Counted from the first letter of the stretch, positions 1-5,844 are shown. The stretch is 5,997 nt of DNA from PALSA-1355 sp035496575 (GCA_035496575.1 DATJEN010000157.1:1-5997); one strand, 5' to 3'. Notes: generated by a model not told the origin, from the letters alone. Made by a program: numbers and translations.

Positions 1-2
1 GC

Positions 3-587
3 GTGGCGACCATCGTCGAACGCGTGCTCTTTCTGCGGCGCACCAAGGTCGATGGCGATGATCTGGGGGCGCAGCTCGACCAGTTTTTGAGGGCTGGCGA
101 TTTGCGCGGCGCCTGGGCCCTGGTGGCCGAGAGCGAAGCCATCCAGTGCGTCGTGGTGGCGGCGGGCTTATCGGCTCTTTCGCGCGGGGCGCAAGCCTGC
201 TCCGAAGCCATGTTGAGCGCCAAGGCCCAGATGCGGCCCTTGCTCGAGGCGCGGCTCAACATCCTGGGCACGATCGGCAGCAATGCCCCCTACATCGGCC
301 TGTTGGGCACGGTGCTGGGCATTATCAAGGCGGCCCACGATCTCACGGCCGATGCGGGAGGAACAGCCAACCCGAACGCCGTCATGAGCGGCGTGTTCGA
401 AGCCTTGATTGCCACCGCCTTTGGGCTGTTCGTGGCCATTCCGGCGGTGGTAGCGTTTAACGTGCTGCAGCGTAAGGTGCGGCAAAACCTGGCGCAAGTC
501 GACGCACTGGCGCACCAGGTGCTGGCCAGCTTGCGGTACGACAAGCGGCCCGGTGCCCCGACTCCGGCTCAGACGACCCACTCTTAG
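3..587 (+). CDS. MotA/TolQ/ExbB-type proton channel protein, 5' end cut off
   Basis: This is the large subunit of an ExbB-ExbD (TolQ-TolR) inner-membrane complex, which uses the proton gradient to drive outer-membrane or envelope work. After the cytoplasmic loop, residues about 88-110 form one membrane helix with the family motif APYIGLLGTVLGI. Residues about 130-156 form the next, with GVFEALIATAFGLFVAIPAV. E133 and T138 fall where E. coli ExbB has the functional pair E176 and T181. The reading frame is open to the left edge, and its first residues (ATIVERVLFLRR) resemble the end of the family's first membrane helix. The GTG at position 3 is therefore probably internal and the true start lies outside the window. 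The ExbD partner follows 32 bp downstream. The family is clear, but the choice between ExbB, TolQ and another paralogue cannot be made here. Confidence 0.93.
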   Translation: MATIVERVLFLRRTKVDGDDLGAQLDQFLRAGDLRGAWALVAESEAIQCVVVAAGLSALSRGAQACSEAMLSAKAQMRPLLEARLNILGTIGSNAPYIGLLGTVLGIIKAAHDLTADAGGTANPNAVMSGVFEALIATAFGLFVAIPAVVAFNVLQRKVRQNLAQVDALAHQVLASLRYDKRPGAPTPAQTTHS

Positions 588-619
588 GCTCTTGGTTCAG
601 ACTTAGGCGAACAACGGCA

Positions 620-1060
620 ATGGCTGCTCCTGCCTCCGCATTCGACGACGACGAAGGCTCCACGCTTTCGGATATCAACGTGGTGCCACTGGTCGACGTG
701 GTGTTGGTGCTGTTGATCGTATTTATGATCACGGTGCCGGCGATCGTGGGCTCGGCGCCGATCAGGGTCGACCTGCCGGAAACGACCGAGACGGCGATGG
801 GCACGACGGAAGACCTGCCGCTGCACCTGTACTTGAAGCGCGAGGGCGAAAACATCGTGCTCTATCTGAACGAGACGCGCACCAGCGAGAACGGTCTGCG
901 CTCGCTGTTGAAGGGCTTTAGCCAGGCGAAGGAAAAGCCGGCTACCTTTCTGGCCGCCGATAAGGGCATTGCTTACGGCGAAGTCGTGAAGATCATCGAC
1001 ATGCTCGGCTCGCTAGGGCTGCACAAGATCTCGCTCGATACCAAGCACGTTAACAAGTAA
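620..1060 (+). CDS. ExbD/TolR family biopolymer transport protein
   Basis: This is the small partner of the upstream proton channel subunit: a bitopic inner-membrane protein with a short cytoplasmic N-terminus, one membrane helix (residues about 24-44) and a periplasmic domain. The N-terminal motif SDINVVPLVDVVLVLLIVFM is the ExbD/TolR signature. D26 in the helix matches the essential proton-carrying aspartate (D25 in E. coli ExbD, D23 in TolR). The periplasmic part, with AADKGIAYGEVVKIIDMLGSLGLHKISL near residues 111-138, is the usual ExbD C-terminal fold. The length of 146 residues is normal. ATG at 620 is the only usable in-frame start next to the signature. It has no strong Shine-Dalgarno sequence, so translation may depend on exbB upstream. 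The gene ends 31 bp from the end of a convergent gene. Confidence 0.93.
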   Translation: MAAPASAFDDDEGSTLSDINVVPLVDVVLVLLIVFMITVPAIVGSAPIRVDLPETTETAMGTTEDLPLHLYLKREGENIVLYLNETRTSENGLRSLLKGFSQAKEKPATFLAADKGIAYGEVVKIIDMLGSLGLHKISLDTKHVNK

Positions 1061-1091
1061 CGCGCGATTCTTGGCCCCAGCCCGCGCCGCG

Positions 1092-1367
1092 TCAACCTTC
1101 GTCTTTGTCTTTCTTGTTCAGGTTCGCGCCCTCGGCCTGGCGCTTTCCGGGCCGCAACACCGTCATCAGCCCCAACGCCACAACCGCGATCACGATCATG
1201 TACGGAATCGTGTAGCTCTTGGCGGCCGGGCCAGCCTCTTCCTTTTTCTTCTTGGCGGCCCAAACCAGCGGCGAGGACTCGAACTGGATATAGAGCGCGG
1301 CCAGAACTGGTGCCCAGCGCCGCAACTGACACATCATGATTCGAAATAAGCGGACGAGGCTAGCCAT
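1092..1367 (-). CDS. small single-span membrane protein, unknown function
   Basis: I do not recognise this 91-residue protein by function. The N-terminal part is basic and partly hydrophobic (a hydrophobic stretch around residues 18-37 ending in WAAKKKKEE) and could be an uncleaved or weak signal sequence. Residues about 54-72 (IPYMIVIAVVALGLMTVL) are a clear membrane helix. The C-terminal tail is strongly charged and lysine-rich (NKKDKDEG). The ATG at 1367 is supported by an AGGAG ribosome binding site six bases upstream. That site overlaps the stop codon of the upstream HYExAFE gene, which indicates translational coupling. Two further in-frame Met codons at residues 11-12 are weaker start candidates. 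A longer ORF in another frame covers the same stretch but lacks this start context. It may be a membrane partner of the upstream product, which is inference from the coupling alone. Confidence 0.75.
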   Translation of the reverse strand: MASLVRLFRIMMCQLRRWAPVLAALYIQFESSPLVWAAKKKKEEAGPAAKSYTIPYMIVIAVVALGLMTVLRPGKRQAEGANLNKKDKDEG

Positions 1368-1373
1368 CGTGAA

Positions 1374-1378
1374 CTCCT
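1374..1378 (-). promoter_or_regulatory. Shine-Dalgarno AGGAG overlapping the upstream stop codon
   Basis: On the minus strand the text reads TAGGAGTTCACGATG. TAG (1379-1377) is the stop of the HYExAFE gene, AGGAG is the ribosome binding site, and ATG (1367-1365) starts the small membrane protein after a six-base spacer. This decides the start of the small gene and implies that ribosomes finishing the first gene start the second. Confidence 0.75.
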
Positions 1379-1979
1379 AATTCGTGGATTGTCCAAGCGC
1401 GACAGTTTGACCAAGCGCCGTGTTGGCCAGGCTTGCCAGCTCAGTCGGGCTGTCCGTCACGGCCGGGACGCGCGCGTTAAAAAGAACATCGAGCGGCGCG
1501 GCCAAGCGCCGAAAGTGATCGGTCGAAATCGAAAGCGTGTCCCACCGCGCCGAGATCAAGCGGGCATGCGTGGCGTAGTCGGCCAGACGCACGCCCACAA
1601 ATCCGTACAGGCGCGTGCCAAACTCAAACAGCGCGTCGGCCGGCAGCGGCGCCACATTTCCCACCACGTGGTAGGCGAACACGAACAGCCCGCCAAACTC
1701 GGCGCCGAACAGCCGCTCCCAACGCGCCAGGCTGACCAGGTCGTCACGCGTGGACCAGTTTTTCCAATATTGCTTCTGCGTGCCGGACGGAAAGCGACGG
1801 CCTTTGACGTCGACCAGCCACGAAAGCCGGCCCGGTGGCGAGACAATGAAATCCAAGCTTTTCATCGAGCCACCGACAAACCGGCTGCGCTTGGTCTCAT
1901 CGACCCCGACATACGGCACGCGATGGGCCTGCAAGTAGGCCTCGAAGGCGGCCTCGTAGTGGTTTTCTCGCTTCGCCAT
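1377..1979 (-). CDS. HYExAFE family protein, PD-(D/E)XK nuclease-like
   Basis: The N-terminus reads MAKRENHYEAAFEAYLQ, an exact match to the HYExAFE signature of a family I remember from planctomycetes with no proven function. The visible motifs fit a PD-(D/E)XK nuclease core. There is an acidic helix at the N-terminus (E9, E13), then SLDFIV with D43 after a turn, then WLVDVKGRRF with D57 and K59 (the D-x-K triad) on a following strand. Such cores occur in Holliday-junction resolvases, restriction enzymes and VRR_NUC proteins, so a role in cutting or binding nucleic acid is plausible but inferred. The rest (residues 70-200) shows no motif I know. The protein has 200 residues. The ATG at 1979 has only a weak GGAT element upstream. 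The gene lies 84 bp after hisS and is coupled to the small membrane gene downstream. Confidence 0.85.
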   Translation of the reverse strand: MAKRENHYEAAFEAYLQAHRVPYVGVDETKRSRFVGGSMKSLDFIVSPPGRLSWLVDVKGRRFPSGTQKQYWKNWSTRDDLVSLARWERLFGAEFGGLFVFAYHVVGNVAPLPADALFEFGTRLYGFVGVRLADYATHARLISARWDTLSISTDHFRRLAAPLDVLFNARVPAVTDSPTELASLANTALGQTVALGQSTN

Positions 1980-1996
1980 CTTGAGATCCGTCGGTT

Positions 1997-2035
1997 CGAC
2001 GCTCTGGCTCGAGCCTGCCCTCCAGTTTAGCGTCG
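1997..2035 (-). repeat. imperfect inverted repeat between hisS and the HYExAFE gene
   Basis: CGACGCTCTGG (1997-2007) pairs with CCAG (2022-2025) and AGCGTCG (2029-2035), giving an 11-bp stem with a three-base bulge (TTT on the plus strand, 2026-2028) and a 14-base loop. A perfect palindrome GGCTCGAGCC overlaps the stem and loop. On the minus strand the structure lies 28 bases after the hisS stop and 17 bases before the next start codon. No run of T follows, so it is not a standard intrinsic terminator. It could be an mRNA end-protecting hairpin, an attenuator or an operator. The pairing is seen directly; the function is unknown. Confidence 0.45.
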
Positions 2036-2063
2036 TGGCGTCACGGCAGCCAATCGCGGCATG

Positions 2064-3332
2064 TCAGGCGGAGCCTTGCAAAAGCTGGTGTACTACCGCC
2101 GAAATCTCGCCCATGGCCACGGTTTGCGACCCGCCCGTTGCCAGGTCTTTTACCTGGCAGGAGCCATTGGTCCATTCTTCCTCGCCGATCACTAGCGCCA
2201 CGCGGAACTTGCGGCGGTCGGCATATTTGAGCTGTTGGCCGAGCTTCTTGGGCTCGGGATAGAACTCGACGCCCAGTCCGGCCGCGCGCAGCTCGGACGC
2301 CAGGCGCAGGTAGTCGTGCAGTCGCTTGCCGTCGAAGAATGGCAGAAACACCGGCGCCGGCGTGCTCACGCCTGCCAGCAATTTGAGTTCTTCGAGCGCG
2401 GCCAACAGGCGATCAAGCCCCAGCGAGGCGCCCACTCCTGGCAACTCCTCTTTCGTGTACAGCTCGGCCAGGTTGTCATACCGTCCACCCGAGCAGACGC
2501 TGCCGATGCCGGGCAGTTGGTTTAAAAAAGTTTCGAATACCGTGCCCGTGTAATAATCCAAGCCGCGGGCGATCGAAGGCGCGAGGCGGATCCTGTCCGG
2601 CGGCACGCCTGAGGCGATGACGGCGGCGAGCAAGTCGGCTAGCTTGGATACCCCCTCCTGCCCCACCGCGCTGCCGTGCACCAGGCGCTCGAGCTCGGAG
2701 AGAATGGTGTCGCTCGAGCCGGATAATTCGCTGAGCCTAAGCACACTGGCGGCTTGCTCGGCGGTGGCCCCCGCTTCGGCCAGCTCGGCGGCCACTTTTT
2801 CCGGGCCGATTTTGGCGAGCTTGTCGAGCGCGCGTAGCACGGCAGCCGTTTTGTCGGCCAGCCCAAAGCGTTCGAGCAGTCCGCTCAGCACCAGACGATT
2901 GTTGACGTTGATCGTGAACTCGCCGATACCCAGCGCCACGAACAGGTCGTGGATGACGAGCGTGGTTTCGATGTCGGCCACCAGCGAGCGCGTGCCGATG
3001 GTGTCGAAATCACACTGCATGAACTCCCGATAGCGGCCGCGCTGCGTGTTCTCGCCGCGCCACACGGTGGCGATGTGATAGCGCTTGAAGGGAGTGCCGA
3101 GCTGTCCGATGTGCTGGGCCACGAAGCGCGCCAGCGGTACGGTAAGGTCGAAGCGCATGCCGACCCACCGCTGGCCGTGATCCTGGAATTTGTAGAGTTG
3201 CTTGTCGGTTTCGTCGCTGCCCTTGCCGGTGAGAATCTCCAGATACTCGAGCGCCGGCGTATCGATGGGCGCGAAGCCATAGGAGCGATAAATCCGCCGC
3301 GCGGTTTCGATCAGCCACTCGCGCGGCAGCAT
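2064..3332 (-). CDS. hisS: histidine--tRNA ligase
   Basis: This class II aminoacyl-tRNA synthetase joins histidine to tRNA-His in the cytoplasm using ATP. All catalytic signatures are present. Motif 1 lies near residues 18-29 (YGFAPIDTPALE). Motif 2 is at 85-110, with R92 in WRGENTQRGRYREFMQCDFD. The histidine-specific HisA motif is at 251-263 (APSIARGLDYYTG, R256), followed by SGGRYDN at 281-287. Motif 3 is at 299-310 (GVGASLGLDRLL, R308). Residues about 325-422 form the C-terminal anticodon-binding domain. The ATG at 3332 is the first usual start codon in frame but is not a natural N-terminus. The conserved family opening PRTLKGFRDYLPE is encoded just upstream in the same frame with no ATG, GTG or TTG before an in-frame TGA at 3410-3408. 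The real start is therefore unclear. Confidence 0.96.
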   Translation of the reverse strand: MLPREWLIETARRIYRSYGFAPIDTPALEYLEILTGKGSDETDKQLYKFQDHGQRWVGMRFDLTVPLARFVAQHIGQLGTPFKRYHIATVWRGENTQRGRYREFMQCDFDTIGTRSLVADIETTLVIHDLFVALGIGEFTINVNNRLVLSGLLERFGLADKTAAVLRALDKLAKIGPEKVAAELAEAGATAEQAASVLRLSELSGSSDTILSELERLVHGSAVGQEGVSKLADLLAAVIASGVPPDRIRLAPSIARGLDYYTGTVFETFLNQLPGIGSVCSGGRYDNLAELYTKEELPGVGASLGLDRLLAALEELKLLAGVSTPAPVFLPFFDGKRLHDYLRLASELRAAGLGVEFYPEPKKLGQQLKYADRRKFRVALVIGEEEWTNGSCQVKDLATGGSQTVAMGEISAVVHQLLQGSA

Positions 3333-3389
3333 CGTCTCGGGCAGATAGTCGCGAAAACCCTTGAGCGTGCGGGGTTCGATGCGCTTGGC
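3333..3389 (-). other. hisS: upstream in-frame coding extension of hisS without a usual start codon
   Basis: Reading upstream of the ATG at 3332 in the same frame gives AKRIEPRTLKGFRDYLPET, which matches the normal N-terminus of histidyl-tRNA synthetase (it holds the part leading to the active-site loop). The codons before it (3390-3407) read KLPGTD and then TGA at 3410-3408. No ATG, GTG or TTG occurs between the stop and 3332. The ATC at 3380-3378 is the only near-cognate codon placed where homologues usually begin, and a GGGGA at 3400-3396 lies about 15 bases before it. Possible readings are ATC initiation, loss of the start by mutation or insertion, or a sequence error. The coding similarity is clear; the initiation mechanism is inference. 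Confidence 0.7.
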
Positions 3390-3454
3390 GTCAGTCCCCG
3401 GTAACTTTCAGTAGTTTTATGTGCTCGCGCGCTGGCCGCTGTTTTGGGCTTGTT
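3390..3454. other. intergenic spacer between the cysteine-cluster gene and hisS, possible repeat remnant
   Basis: This short stretch separates the cysteine-cluster gene stop (3455) from the coding part of hisS. It is less coding-like and more AT-rich in its centre (3401-3420) than its flanks. It contains GTCAGTCCCCGG followed by TAACTTTCAG on the plus strand. This wording resembles the edges of short dispersed repeats that I recall from planctomycete genomes, but I cannot confirm that here. No good promoter or T-rich terminator is visible. Confidence 0.3.
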
Positions 3455-3898
3455 CTAGGCCAATACGGGCAGGGCGGCAGGCTTCGGGCTGCGGATCGAT
3501 TCGCGCTTTTTGCGCGGTAAGATCGCTTCGGCATATTCGCCGGCTTGCTCGGAGGTCTCGAGATAGCGCTCGTAGAGCCAGTCGTCCTCGTACTCGCAGT
3601 CCTTCGTCGAGTAGTCGCGACAGATCATCGGCCGCGTGTAATAAATGCCGCAGCGGTTGTCGCTCTGCAATTCCTTGCAAACCGTGTGCACGAGCAAGTA
3701 CCAGGTGCCGTCTTCCATGAACACGGTCGCCTGGTCGTGCAGCAAATACCATCGCACGAACTCCCAGTCCTCGCGCGTGGTGGGCTCTTCGATCGGCAGC
3801 GCGAAATAGCGGCAGCATTTGGCCGTGCAGTGATTGCACAGCACGTCGCCGGCGGGCAGCTTGTCGCGCGGAAGCTTGGGTTTGATGGCGGTCGACAC
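3455..3898 (-). CDS. YkgJ family cysteine-cluster protein
   Basis: This 147-residue protein belongs to the YkgJ / CxxCxxCC family (Pfam UPF0153), thought to bind zinc or iron through clustered cysteines; the biological role of the family is largely unknown. The first cluster reads CNHCTAKCC (C21, C24, C28, C29). A second set, C74, C83, C93 and C101, lies within VCKELQSDNRCGIYYTRPMICRDYS, where the CxIYxxRPxxCRxY pattern is the family's other hallmark. Eight cysteines are thus in ligand-like positions. No signal peptide or membrane helix is seen, so it is probably cytoplasmic. The start is GTG, supported by an AAAGGA ribosome binding site seven bases upstream (3911-3906). The C-terminal tail after residue 125 is basic and looks disordered. 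Confidence 0.9.
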   Translation of the reverse strand: MSTAIKPKLPRDKLPAGDVLCNHCTAKCCRYFALPIEEPTTREDWEFVRWYLLHDQATVFMEDGTWYLLVHTVCKELQSDNRCGIYYTRPMICRDYSTKDCEYEDDWLYERYLETSEQAGEYAEAILPRKKRESIRSPKPAALPVLA

Positions 3899-3924
3899 GT
3901 ACGCGTCCTTTGCAGGCAGAATGC

Positions 3925-3942
3925 TTAGCCTCGTGAGGCCAA
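3925..3942. repeat. short hairpin upstream of the cysteine-cluster gene
   Basis: On the minus strand TTGGCCTC and GAGGCTAA pair over up to eight bases (one G-T pair) around a tiny loop. It lies in the 105-bp gap between the stop of the 561-residue protein gene and the GTG start of the cysteine-cluster gene. No T run follows it, so it is at best a weak terminator. It could also be an operator or mRNA structure. The pairing is seen; the function is unknown. Confidence 0.3.
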
Positions 3943-4003
3943 GTTAACAAAGGCGCGGCCAGATGACTAGCGCATCGCCCCCATTCGGCGAGGAGACACA
4001 CGC

Positions 4004-5689
4004 TTATTCGCGCGTGGCTGAAGCCGCCGTTTTTAGATCGGCGATGCGCTCTTGCAAAACTTCGACTTGCCGCTCGATGGAGCCGCGCGTCTTGCGCACG
4101 CGATCGAGCACCTCGTCGGCGCTGCGTTTGATTTTTTCGGCCGACCCGCTCACATCCCCCAGAAACTGTGCCTGCTTTTCAATCTCCAGAATGGCCTTGG
4201 TGATGGCTTCAAAATCTTCGGTTTGCGCCTGACTGACGGTGTCGGCCCGGATGCACAGGGCCCGGGCCAGCGTGAGGCCGAGCTTCAAATGCAGGTCGGT
4301 GGCCGGGTCGTCCACGTCCCAGGTGACGAAGATGTCGTCTCCCAGGCGCGCGAATTCCTCGACGCCGTGGGGCGCGTTGCGCCTGGAAAACACGAACAGC
4401 CCTATTTGGGCGTCGCGGTTCTTGCGCGCTTCCTCGATTTCAGCGCGGGCTTTTGCCAGCGAATAGCCGGCCTCGTCCTTGGCTTCGACGATGACGCGCG
4501 CGTTGGGCGCGGCGCTCTCCGGCCCCAGCTCCAGCAGGCAATCCCCCTTTTTCGAATTCTTGATAAGCCCGGTGGTGGCCCCCACGCGGCTGACGACGTC
4601 GTTCGTATGGCGGGCGTACTGCTCCAGGTATTCGCACAGGGCCACCTCGAACTCGAGTCCGTGCCGCGTCGATCGCTCCGACTCTTGGCGGCGGGCTATC
4701 ATCTGGCCCAGCGAGACTTTGACCTGTTCCTGGAACGCCGAATTGCTTTCGGTATGCTTTTCCAAAATGCCCAAAAGCTCGCGGCGCAGGCGAGCCAGCG
4801 CCGAATTCTCGCCGTCGAGCGTCAAGTTGCTGTCGATGGCCTGTCGCGTGGATTGCAAAATGTTGGCCAGACGGCTGAGGGCCGACTCTTCGTTATCGAG
4901 CGAGAACTCGCTGGTAATCGTGCTCTGGGCCCGATCGACGTTGCGCACCAGGCGGCTCAGAGCCGAATCCTGTTTGTCGAGCGAGAACTCGCCGACCACG
5001 GTGTCGATTCTCTTCTGCAGGGCCTCGGCCAACTGGCCATGATTGGTGGTCAGTTCCGCGATCATCCGCGCGAGCGCGCTGTCTTTGTTGTCGAGCGAGA
5101 ACTCGCGCAGCACGTGGTTGCGCTGGGCGCTCAGTTGGGCCTCGAGCGTCTGGCCCATCGCCTGCAACAGGCCTTCCGATTCCTTGGGGTCCAATAGCTT
5201 CATCAGCGGACTTTGCTGGCCGAAATGGGCCAGCAGCGTCTTGCAAAGCTGCGAGTCCTCGCTGCCGATTTGGCGGCGCAGCACCTGTTCCAGCTCGCCA
5301 TCTTCCTTGACGAGTTGCTGCACGCGCTCGTGGAAGCGGCCGCTCGCAGGGTCGAAATACTCTTTGAGCGAGCCGGCCACTTTGTCCTGCATCTGGGCGG
5401 AGTGGGCCGTCAACTGCCCCTCCAGCGCGCACAACATGCGATACGTCTCACGCTGGATCAGGTCGACGTCGACCCGCCCGCGGGCCTGCCGTAGCGCCAG
5501 GACGCCAATTCGCAAGGCGTCGAGCGCGAACCGATCGCGGACCTCGCCGGCCGCATGCGCCGAGAGCTCTTCGATGGTATCCGGGTCGCTCACGCGGATA
5601 TGCAGATCGAGAACAACCCGCGACTCGTCCTCATCCGCTTCGGAAAACAGCCCCAAAGGCTGCCTGCGCTGGTCCGCGACACGTGCCAT
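4004..5689 (-). CDS. coiled-coil protein with FSLD repeats and a PD-(D/E)XK nuclease-like domain
   Basis: I recognise this as a conserved bacterial protein type without a named function. Residues 1-90 form an N-terminal region. Residues 91-340 are mostly helical and probably coiled coil. They include FDPASGRFHERVQQLV (112-127), LLDPKESEGLL (165-175) and four units of the form EFSLDxxxSALxR at residues 196, 234, 261 and 288, spaced 38, 27 and 27. Residues about 341-465 look like a PD-(D/E)XK nuclease core: E347 in RHGLEFEVA, D383 in KKGDCLLEL and E402-x-K404 in VIVEAKDE, then a helix (EIEEARKNRDAQIGLFVFS) as in RmuC- and Mrr-like enzymes. Residues 485-555 are again helical, with repeated ExQ/LE patterns. 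No membrane segment is seen. The start at 5689 has an AAGGA site six bases upstream. A role in DNA processing is inference. Confidence 0.85.
   Translation of the reverse strand: MARVADQRRQPLGLFSEADEDESRVVLDLHIRVSDPDTIEELSAHAAGEVRDRFALDALRIGVLALRQARGRVDVDLIQRETYRMLCALEGQLTAHSAQMQDKVAGSLKEYFDPASGRFHERVQQLVKEDGELEQVLRRQIGSEDSQLCKTLLAHFGQQSPLMKLLDPKESEGLLQAMGQTLEAQLSAQRNHVLREFSLDNKDSALARMIAELTTNHGQLAEALQKRIDTVVGEFSLDKQDSALSRLVRNVDRAQSTITSEFSLDNEESALSRLANILQSTRQAIDSNLTLDGENSALARLRRELLGILEKHTESNSAFQEQVKVSLGQMIARRQESERSTRHGLEFEVALCEYLEQYARHTNDVVSRVGATTGLIKNSKKGDCLLELGPESAAPNARVIVEAKDEAGYSLAKARAEIEEARKNRDAQIGLFVFSRRNAPHGVEEFARLGDDIFVTWDVDDPATDLHLKLGLTLARALCIRADTVSQAQTEDFEAITKAILEIEKQAQFLGDVSGSAEKIKRSADEVLDRVRKTRGSIERQVEVLQERIADLKTAASATRE
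4790..5104 (-). repeat. four coding repeats (EFSLDxxxSALxR) inside the 561-residue protein
   Basis: The repeat is visible in DNA as TCGAGCGAGAACTCG at 4896-4910, 4977-4991 and 5091-5105 on the plus strand, with a degenerate fourth copy at 4815-4829. The copies are 81, 81 and 114 bases apart, that is 27, 27 and 38 codons. The 11-residue difference equals one hendecad of a coiled coil, which suggests a helical rod whose unit phase is kept. In protein the fourth unit has drifted to NLTLDGENSALAR. Confidence 0.85.
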
Positions 5690-5695
5690 GGGAAA

Positions 5696-5700
5696 TCCTT
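5696..5700 (-). promoter_or_regulatory. ribosome binding site AAGGA of the 561-residue protein gene
   Basis: AAGGA follows a run of A on the minus strand and lies six bases before the ATG at 5689. It supports this start over any internal Met codon. Confidence 0.6.
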
Positions 5701-5746
5701 TTTTTGGCGACGAACTGCCATGCCCGTACTAGATAGATGTACAGCT

Positions 5747-5775
5747 AATATGGCGAGTTGGTCGCGGCGAATCAA
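5747..5775 (-). promoter_or_regulatory. candidate sigma-70 type promoter for the 561-residue protein gene
   Basis: On the minus strand TTGATT (5775-5770) and CATATT (5752-5747) are separated by exactly 17 bases. Each matches the bacterial consensus at four of six positions. The next gene starts about 58 bases downstream, giving a leader of some 50 bases, and the spacer lies just after the end of the upstream gene. Planctomycete promoters are poorly defined, so this is a weak call. Confidence 0.3.
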
Positions 5776-5844
5776 GCAGCGCCACGGCGCGAAATCGAGC
5801 CAAGGGGGAGGGCCGCAGGCGATCCGGCGTAGCGATTTAGAGTG

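Noticed and set aside
168..581. 137-residue minus-strand open frame opposite the ExbB gene
   Set aside because: The plus frame has clear ExbB membrane motifs; this frame is an antisense shadow.
1061..1091. Shared terminator between the convergent exbD and small membrane genes
   Set aside because: The 31-bp gap is GC-rich but shows no clear stem with a T tract on either strand.
973..1332. 119-residue minus-strand open frame overlapping exbD
   Set aside because: It overlaps the well-supported exbD and the small membrane gene. Its low-complexity arginine- and glycine-rich translation and lack of start context mark it as a shadow.
1389..2030. 213-residue plus-strand open frame
   Set aside because: It is antisense to the HYExAFE gene. 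It is very rich in arginine, glutamine and alanine, typical of a shadow frame.
3417..4001. 194-residue minus-strand open frame
   Set aside because: It shares the strand but not the frame of the cysteine-cluster gene. The cysteine motifs belong to the other frame, and this one is arginine- and alanine-rich without motifs.
4815..5105. Repeated TCGAGCGAGAACTCG units as a CRISPR array or regulatory direct repeats
   Set aside because: They lie in frame inside a coding region with spacings in multiples of three and encode a repeated protein motif, so they are protein repeats.
4052..5197. 381-residue plus-strand open frame
   Set aside because: It is antisense to the 561-residue protein gene, whose domain motifs, repeats and ribosome binding site are convincing. 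Long antisense frames are expected in GC-rich coding DNA, and the translation shows no family motif.
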